From: Canna indica
Taxonomy: Eukaryota > Streptophyta > Magnoliopsida > Zingiberales > Cannaceae
Direction of reading: 5' to 3'
Assembly (NCBI GenBank): GCA_034359265.1
Contig: CP136895.1
Coordinates: 42,488,001-42,552,000, forward strand
Length of the DNA: 64,000 bases
Notes under the pieces: model-generated
The model's database searches: none
Seen by the model: only the letters and a program-made list of their open reading frames with translations
Told to the model about the DNA's origin: nothing
Part shown: positions 57,240 to 64,000 of the stretch, piece after piece
How the letters are laid out: every line of letters begins with the position of its first letter
Position numbering within the stretch: the stretch's first letter is position 1
Made by a program: the position numbers and the translations under genes

Positions 57240-57832
57240 ATGAGTCCTGGTCTTGGAATAGATCCAAGATGAGGAGAATTGGTTGATGAAGGCTCCGAAG
57301 AGCTCCTGGGAGGTGTGTACTGACCCTGACAGGAGGGTAGATAACTATAGTAGTGTGGCTTTTTGGAAGAAAGTAGAGAAAGCTTGGTACAAATATGGAG
57401 TCGGTTACGTCGTTGAGGAGCATCATTGATTGATCTTAACAATGTCAGGTTAGTGGTCGGATCACCCGTGTCGTCGTAAGGCTGAAGAGTTGTTGGCAGT
57501 TTGAAGTTGTCGGGAAGATGGACTGCCATGATATGCTCGACAAAAGGTCCCGAGTCGACGATGGGGGGAGGAAAGATCGTTGTGGCCCTAGTTCCTTCCT
57601 CTTTTCTTTGGTTGTGCATATGGGAGACCTCATCGTGGAAAGCTAAGACCGGCCTCTCGATTCTTTCGAGATGACTATCTTCATCATGCTCTGAGGGGCG
57701 ATGTTCGCGCTCCGTTGGGTGTTGCGCCCCAGATTGTGTTAGCGCCTCGAACTGGGCTGTTAACCTTTGGTTCTGCTCCTGGAGGTCATCGATCTGGCGT
57801 CGTAGCTCTTCTGGTGTTGGGTCGATAGGCAC
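57240..57832 (-). pseudogene. Tat-like Ty3/gypsy gag, N-terminal part
   Basis: Starts MPIDPTPEELRRQIDDLQEQ, a coiled-coil-like N-terminus. It continues to GPFVEHIMAVHLPDNFKLPT and LQPYDDTGDPTTNLTLLRSI, the capsid start typical of Tat/Retand Gag. Frame changes follow (QDQDSLKA is seen in another frame near 57250). Truncated at 57240 by the 3' LTR of gag-only copy 3. The ORF as read extends a few residues into that LTR, which is spurious. Confidence 0.83.
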
Positions 57833-57967
57833 CAGAGTGTCACTCCTCGTCGTGTTAGCGTTTCTCGACAGCGGAGGAACGCTGCTGCTAGGTTGCTGCT
57901 TGTGTGCAGTGGCATTCGCCTAACTCTGGGTGCCTACTATGATGATGCAGGTAAGATTTACTCGACT

Positions 57968-57984
57968 CCATGGTGGGCGCCAAA
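57968..57984 (-). promoter_or_regulatory. Primer binding site of the Tat-like element
   Basis: Reverse strand TTTGGCGCCCACCATGG, directly next to the LTR end at 57985. TGGCGCC-type sites are usual for Tat/Retand elements. The gag ATG is 136 bases further. Confidence 0.8.
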
Positions 57985-58447
57985 TGTTCATGCTTGAAGT
58001 TGGAGTGATGTGGGCCTTCGTGTTTCCTGGTCCGGCGCCGCTCTAGGGGTGACCTGCAAAGACACACCGACGCTCAAGTAAGAAGGAATAGCGGATGGTG
58101 GGTTTGAAATTGGAATCGAGAGTATATATGATGTGCGTTGTGTCTATTTTATGGGCAGGTCAAGGATGTCTCGGGCATTGATGTCTCCTAGAATCTTGCA
58201 GAGATATGTCCGGAATGGGTATAAGTTTATCTCGGAAATGGTGAGCTCATTACTACCAAATCCTTAGTAATTAATGGAGGATGTCGATATTTTTGTTTGA
58301 CCGGGTGAAGCCCTCGGGCTAAGTTGTGGTTGACTCGATCTGAATCTGGTTCATAAGTGTGAGCGCATCCAAGCCTGATCTGACCGTGCTCTAAGAGTTA
58401 GTCTAGTCCAAATATATAGCTACATTGGGATATATAGATGTATCACA
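57985..58447 (-). repeat. 5' LTR of the Tat-like element
   Basis: The end (CATGAACA on the reverse strand) is fixed by the PBS. The start is estimated at TGTGATACATC (58447) because no partner LTR exists in the window. It contains the GCGTCGGTGTGTCTTTGCAG / GGCGCCGGACCAGG block common in such LTRs. The length of about 463 bases is approximate. Confidence 0.65.
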
Positions 58448-58861
58448 CCACCACTCGAATGCTACCTAACTACTGCATTTTTAGTCTATACTAATAAAAT
58501 GATTAATAATTTAAATCTTGAACTTGGGTTGTAAGGCATGATATGGACAACTCAACAACTTAGGCACAACAAATGTCCATTTTTTAGCTATTCATGACCG
58601 CAGGAAGAGAATGTAATCATAGCACTGTGATATTTAGAAATTTTTCCTCAACTGAGCTTTATGTTTCACCTCTCAATTACCACTAACTTGGATATCCCGT
58701 GTACTCATGCAAGTCACAAGATTTTCATCACACAAGATTGTTGATTGTGCTATTCCATCCTTAAAAAAACTGTGCACTTTATTCCTCAAAAAATTTCCTC
58801 TATTATAAAGAAGGAAAAGAAGAAACTCCAAAATTTGATCTTTATATTGAATCTAAGAAAA
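58448..58861. other. Downstream flank of the GT14 gene
   Basis: Non-repetitive AT-rich DNA. On the - strand an AATAAA signal lies at 58778-58783. No other gene seen. Confidence 0.5.
58778..58783 (-). terminator. Possible polyadenylation signal of the GT14 gene
   Basis: AATAAA on the - strand about 80 bases past the stop codon; a plausible 3' UTR position. Confidence 0.45.
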
Positions 58862-61360
58862 TCACTTGCATTGCTTTTTCCTGAAGTTTCTTGTGGCTAG
58901 AAGCTTTCTCAATAGAGCTTTCAGTCTTCTAGAGCCTGCCCCTGGCTTGAGAACCCCAAAGTTCACTCTCCCATTGGAGTGTGAGCAAGAACCTCTTTTG
59001 CCATTCAGACACCAACCACCGTAAGTAAATTGTCCACTCCGCCGTCGCAGGAGTTCCCTATCGATCTTGTCGAGCACTGGATCATTCTTCTTGAACTTTC
59101 TTGCAAAAGGGACACTGCTCAGGATCATTCTCCTGTAGTCCTTCAGGCCCAGATTCAAGGGATGCTGCTTTGGTGGATTATCCCAGGCGATGTAGTGGAG
59201 ATCATGGTTCACTGTGGTGTTTTGGTAATCATTAGAGTTGCATATCACAGTCTGAAAGTATCCCTCAGGTGTTGAGATAATATTCGTGTAGTAGAGTAGG
59301 AGAGTCCTCGGTAGGTTGTCCCAGCCCAGAATACAGTATTCTGCAAATGACCTGGAGAGTATAGTCCAAGCCGAACCTGTTATAGAAAAAGGTAGGCTAG
59401 CTCAAGATAAGTTTTTTACTGAATTCGTCAACACAAATACTAAGGAGAATAATGGATAACTCAAATTCTTTCTTTTGTTCATCTACTTATTGTTCAAAAA
59501 GCTGAAAATAAGCTATTTAGTTACATCTACATCCTACCCCGGTAGAGTTTTTATATCAAATATACCAACTTTTGATATGACACTTGCAAAGACACTATTT
59601 GGGTGAATTTTCACTTGTTTTAAGTTAAAAGCTATGACTCTTAATAGTTCTGTGAAAGAGAATTGAGGCATCTGAGTTACCTCGTTAATTGATGTTTTGT
59701 TGATTCCAGGAAAGAGAATTCTTAAGTTACAATGTCTCCATTTTTTTTCATATGATGAAAGCTATGTGTTCATCTAAACCATAGAAATATCTTTAATATG
59801 GTGTCTAAGACGGGTGCAACTTCTATGAGCAGGCTGCTCATAGAAAACATATGAATGAGTGGATATGGACTTTAAGCGACTAAATATGGATATAATAGGA
59901 ATGAATATGAACATGAATAGAAAAGGAATGGATATGAACATATCCATTTATTTTTTATTCATGTTCCGTCGTTTAAAGCTTATATTCATTCGTTCATAGA
60001 GATTTATATGGGTAGGCTGCCCATATAAGTTTTTTCCGTCTAAGACGTAGTTAATATATTAAAACTGGAAAGTTTTTTAACACTATCATATAGTAGTTGA
60101 TATATAAATGCAAAGATAATGGTTTTATTGACTCTTGACCTTTTACAAATAGTGTTATTCAAAGATGTAATGTAATTAGTAATTGATATGTTGCTGTTTC
60201 AGTACTTGTATGACATTATTTTTCAGTGAAATCTGGGGTAACTACATGCATTGTAAATATCCATACAATGTCTGCACTAGCAACAACTCTATCGAATAAA
60301 ACTAAAATATATCACACATTGGAATTTGTAGTCGACCACTGCTTTTAATTCAGAACTTGACACGGATCTTGTAACATATAATGGGCACATCATCATGTAA
60401 TGAGAAGGTAGTAAAAGGACCTGTTAAAAAGGAAATCGTTGAGCAAGTAACCTGTGTAAAGTTTGAATGCAGTGGGAAGGCTCCTCTGGTTCACAGACCA
60501 AATAATTTCTGACTTGTTGTGACTATAAAGTGCAGGATCAATAATTATTGGCTTCGCCCTCTTCTTTCTGCAGAGAGAAAACGTGTTCTACTTGTATCAA
60601 TCACACAAAAGAAGGATCATAAAAGCATGGAGATTGAATGAAATCAAAATCTTACATCTTCCAGCCCAAGTGGCTGGTGTGCTGTATGAAGTTGAGATCT
60701 CTAGGCAAGGTAGAGAAGGCCACAATTAGATCTGTAGAAATGGTTAGCCAGCAAATTATCATTGCAAAAAGACTCCAATTGCCAAAACTTAATCATGATA
60801 CCTTTTTGCTGAAACTTACCATCTTGCGTGATCAATGGGTAGTCTGAGGCGCTGAGATTTATGAACCAGTCCCAGTGGTAGATCCTGAGAAGAATGGCCA
60901 TGGCTTGGAGGGTGGTGGACAGCATGGTGGGTCCTCTGTAGGTGACCAAGTTCGACTTCCCGACGATCCACACATTCCCAAATCTCGAAAAGGTCCTGTG
61001 CTTGGCGATGAACTCGGACAGCTGGGCGTGTTCTGAGGGCGATGCCTCGAGGTCGAGATGAACAAGGTAGCAGTTTGCAGGGTGGTAGATCGCCGGAAGC
61101 AGCCGCTTCAGGCGGCCGATGTCGCCGGCGGAGGCGGAGATGAGGTAGGCGAAGGTGACAGGATAGGGCTTGAGGTGGGGAGGCCGCCGGAGGTGGTCGG
61201 AGATGCGGAAGGAGGGCATGGGTTTGGTGAGGAGTAAGGGGATGAGGAGGAGAGAGAGGAGGACAGAGGTGAAGATGAGGGGGATCATGAAGGTTTTGAT
61301 GCCCATCTTCAAGAAGCGTATCATGAAATCATTTACATTAAATGAAGAAGGAAAAAACAA
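58862..61360 (-). CDS. GT14 family glycosyltransferase (beta-glucuronosyltransferase GlcAT14-like), four exons
   Basis: Exons 61360-60820, 60731-60656, 60567-60452 and 59376-58862 join in phase with GT-AG introns of 88, 88 and 1,075 bases and give 415 residues. A type II signal anchor lies at residues 19-45 (MGIKTFMIPLIFTSVLLSLL). The Branch domain (PF02485) runs from about 65 to 330: FAYLISASAGDIGRLKRLLP, CYLVHLDLEA, NVWIVGKSNLVTYRGPTML, WDWFINLSASDYPLITQDD, RDLNFIQHTSHLGWK, LYTGSAWTILSRSF and PEGYFQTVICNS. Then HDLHYIAWDNPPKQHPLNL and a C-terminal CLNGKRGSCSHS. No internal stop, full family length. Known: plant GlcAT14 enzymes add glucuronic acid to arabinogalactan-protein glycans in the Golgi. 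The Met at 61306 is an equally likely start. The substrate is inferred from family only. Confidence 0.92.
59800..60050. mobile_element. Foldback MITE in intron 3 of the GT14 gene
   Basis: About 251 bases. The left arm (GTGTCTAAGACGGGTGCAAC, gagcaggctgctcatag, ctttaagcgac) is complementary with mismatches to the right arm (gtcgtttaaagc, gggtaggctgcccat, ccgtctaagacg). TTAATAT lies on both sides (59793-59799 and 60051-60057), a 7-bp duplication. No ORF. Superfamily not assigned. Confidence 0.8.
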
Positions 61361-62815
61361 AACTTTATTCGTTCAATCTTTAAAAAGAAAAGTGAAAAAG
61401 AAATAATCAAAAATTAAGACCAAGAACAAAGAACAAAACTGATGCTCGCAGGATTGAAGTAGAGAATCAACTTTCCCAAAAAGAAGGAAGGAGAGGTGGT
61501 GGTGGTGGTAGGAGAGAGGCAGTTGTCAAGGTATTGGTAGTTATGTAGTGATGATTGCAATCTTCCATGATGCAAACAAAAGCCAATGAAGTGGTTCAAA
61601 GATCAGATCTAGTAATGCTTGCCTTGAAAGTGAGGACTCCACATGGCCCCTGCCACTGTAATACATTCTGACGACCACATGCTTAAGCCTTTTACCTTGA
61701 GAACAAAGATAAGCTAAGGACGTGTGAATCATGTGAGCTGCCCTTATTGTCAATTTTGCTCTTTTCCTTAATTGTATGCTCCTTTCCCAAGTCTTACAAA
61801 ATTCACCTAAGTGAAAGGTTATACTTGTAATCTCCACCCGTTGAAATAGTGTGTACTGGAAGGTTGTAGATGGTACCGGAGACCTGAAGTGGGATGTATT
61901 GATGTCACCAGCAATCAAAAGGTGCAGATAACTAGTCAAATGGCCTACCAAACGGTCCAAAAGAGTGTTAAAGACAACTAAATGAAGCCACTAATGGATG
62001 TCTTTGCACTGGGACAGATCTTTTCTCGACAGACTTGAGTTTGGAAAATGAGGAGAGTGGATAAAGAACAGAAGGGTGACAAAAATAGATTAACTAGGCT
62101 TTGAATAGTCCACGAATCTGATCTATCATCTTTTCAGCAAGTATGACTCCAAATTTAATTTTCTTTTTCTTTTTCTTTCTTTTGGTTCAGGCCAAATCAC
62201 CAGGCGGCCAATGCTGAGGTATGATTCCTGCATATTTGAATACAAGCATACGGAAATATTGAAACTACAGTAGCACGTGACAAAATGACCAAACTCAGGA
62301 ACTTATAATGACATAAATCAAAATTGCAAAAAATAATAAAAATCAGAATCAAATTTGGTAGTATACTCGTAATGCTATTTGTATATTATTTTAACAAAAA
62401 CATAATATCATATTGAACATAATTCTTTTTTTGATCGTCTCAGTTTGAACTGCACCGACATTCACACATTGGCATATTCTCCTTCCCCTTTATGTTTATT
62501 TCCGACCAATCAAAATCGAAATGAGACTCCAAAACACTTATTCAACATTTTCATATCCTCTCATCTCTCATTCTCTCCTCTCCTATTTTCTTTCTCCAAA
62601 TCTAATCTTCATGGATTCCTAAGACTGCATCTAGAATCTTTTAAGAAGAAAACTAATTCCAAAAGTCCTCAAGACACTAGCGATGATGGAAAAAAGAGAC
62701 GATGGGTGTTTTGTTTCTGCTTATCGAGGTTGGTGGCGGTGGTGCGCTCACAAGGAATCGACGACGGTGGAAAAGAAGAAAGGAAAGAAGAGAAAGGGGT
62801 GAAATTTTTTTGTTG
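61361..62815. other. Upstream region of the GT14 gene
   Basis: Likely promoter and 5' UTR of the GT14 gene. Contains a (GGT)n stretch at about 61493-61510 and polypyrimidine runs at 62157-62185. ORFs at 61541-61960 and 62445-62852 lack recognisable domains; the latter runs on into the LTR and is not taken as a gene. Confidence 0.5.
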
Positions 62816-64000
62816 TGAAGACGAAATATCAATACTAGAGGGGGGTGAATAGTGTATTAACTAAATTTATTAGCCAAAATTTAATTTTAATCGTTTCTCA
62901 ATTCGTTTAGGCAAGATGCAATCTTGCAACTTAAATGCGGAAGCGATATAAATAATTAAGCACAAGCAATAATAAATAACAATGCTAACACGGTAATTTA
63001 TAATGGTTCGGCCTCAATGCTTACTCCACTACGTAAGCACCTCGCTTAGGATTTCCAAAGTAGGTTTACTAGATTAATTCGATTTCCCTTACACAGAGGA
63101 TTTTGACTCGAATAGTCGCACTCTCGACCTAAGGCACTTCCACACCCGGAAGTCTCCGCCTTCTTATCAAGAGCACTCTTCCACCTCAACCCTAAGGACA
63201 ACTAAACTAATCATAGTAACAACTAATTTTTACACAAGTAGCTTTACACCTTCATAACAAGGTGACCACTTCACACAACAAGACCTAACAACCTAGGTCT
63301 TACAAACACACAAATCAAATAAAAATGTGTTCAAATAAACAGTTAAAATACAATCAAAAGAGCTAAGAGATTAAACCAATGATTAGTGCTCCTTTGCAAG
63401 CCTTTGGCGCTTTCAACTCGTCATGAGGTAGAAATCGTATTAGATCCCAAGTTGAGGAAGAAAGCTAGGCGCTTGCGAGAATGTTCGCGGAAGAATAGAG
63501 CGCCGCTTAATCGATCTTTGAAGGCTCAATTCTCCCTTTAGAGTGCTCAATAAAGTCTGTAAGAATCAAGGAAGGAGATTAAATGAGTTATATGATGGTG
63601 TATTTATACCCTCACGAAGAAATGACAACTCAACGGATAGAAAACTATCCGTTATAGACGCTCGGTCAATTGGTCAGTCAACCGATCGATCGATCGCTCA
63701 TTCAACTGTTGCCCTATTCTCTCTGGTCGGTCGACCGACGGGTCGATTGCCAGACGCAACTGAGCATTCTCTCAATCCGATCGACCCATCGGTCGACCGA
63801 CGCAGGGGAAGCAGACGCGCGATCCCGCGATCCTCACTTCGGTCGACCGATGAGCATTCTACTCATTCTACGTCTCTGTCGGTCGACCTATCGGTCGACC
63901 GAAGTAGCCACTGCCAGTTTTTGGCAGTGTTCGGTCGACCGACCGGACGACCGAATTGGCTACTGCCGATTTCCTTACCCTATTCGGTCGACCGCCCAAT
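62816..64000 (-). repeat. LTR of another gag-only family element, continuing past the window
   Basis: Begins TGAAGACGAAATATCAATAC at 62816, the complement of the copy 3 LTR end (CGCCATTTCGCTTTCA), followed by ctagaggggggtgaatagtg. It carries the U5 block, a TATAAATA box on the - strand (63601-63608) and the GGTCGACC-rich U3 (63655-64000). The LTR start lies beyond the window. Confidence 0.9.
63601..63608 (-). promoter_or_regulatory. TATA box of the right-edge LTR
   Basis: Complement of tatttata, the same position relative to U3 as at 49855 and 56514. Confidence 0.65.

Larger units (their letters stand above)
28408..58447 (-). mobile_element. Tat/Retand-like Ty3/gypsy element, heavily fragmented host of the middle nest
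   Basis: Pieces collinear on the - strand: 5' LTR (about 58447-57985), PBS (57984-57968), gag N-terminus (57832-57240), gag C-terminus and protease (49101-48253), rest of protease and RT (29628-28408). The gaps are explained by copy 3 of the gag-only family and by copia-type LTR copy B with its nested inserts. The frame crosses the copy B insertion correctly (GF then LGERVNV once the CCAAG duplication is removed). Its 3' half is missing. Confidence 0.82.

Noticed and set aside
62445..62852. 135-residue ORF upstream of the right-edge LTR
   Set aside because: Low-complexity Ser/Lys composition, no domain, and its last codons run into the LTR at 62816.
1..64000. tRNA, rRNA or organelle-derived sequence
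   Set aside because: No cloverleaf with A/B boxes, no rRNA block and no recognisable chloroplast or mitochondrial gene were seen by eye; the tRNA-Met-like words are retrotransposon primer sites.

Overview
This is a plant nuclear window dominated by nested transposons. The evidence is kilobase-long LTRs, tRNA-Met-type primer binding sites, CACTA transposons, a pararetrovirus relic and an intron-bearing GT14 glycosyltransferase gene. The species cannot be named from the sequence. Roughly 58 of 64 kb is mobile DNA. Only three genes look intact: two transposase genes in one CACTA element, and the GT14 host gene near the right end.

Left block (1-28407). A truncated gag-only LTR element (copy 1, + strand) runs from the window edge to 12494. 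Its 3' LTR carries an apparently complete, two-gene CACTA element (4531-11769, TSD TTG). At 12494/12495 the sequence jumps to a 5'-truncated copia-type LTR (copy A, to 27655). Inside copy A sits a full-length gag-only element on the - strand (copy 2, 14325-27415, TSD AGAGG). Copy 2 itself hosts two solo LTRs: 15256-18014 (TSD TTCTG) and 22798-25317 (TSD GGATG). A fragment of a gag-only-family LTR follows (27656-28407).

Middle block (28408-58447). The host here is a decayed Tat/Retand-like Ty3/gypsy element on the - strand, split into pol (28408-29628), protease plus gag C-terminus (48253-49101), gag N-terminus (57240-57832), PBS and 5' LTR (57985 to about 58447). A copia-type solo LTR (copy B, TSD CCAAG) splits its protease. 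Copy B is split by a complete chromovirus (31001-47485, TSD ATTAA). The chromovirus 5' LTR is split by a CACTA-like element (33676-39503), which contains a piece of pararetroviral polymerase. A third gag-only element (copy 3, 49160-57239) interrupts the Tat gag, with a deletion at its left border.

Right block (58448-64000). A four-exon GT14 gene on the - strand has a foldback MITE in its third intron. From 62816 to the window end is another LTR of the gag-only family.

The most unusual system is the gag-only family. It encodes a copia-like Gag with two zinc knuckles and a coiled coil, has no recognisable pol, and carries a conserved non-coding internal region of about 2.6-3.7 kb built of degenerate repeats. 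Two copies share the same stop-and-restart inside gag. Such elements would need enzymes supplied in trans by a pol-bearing relative, none of which is in this window.
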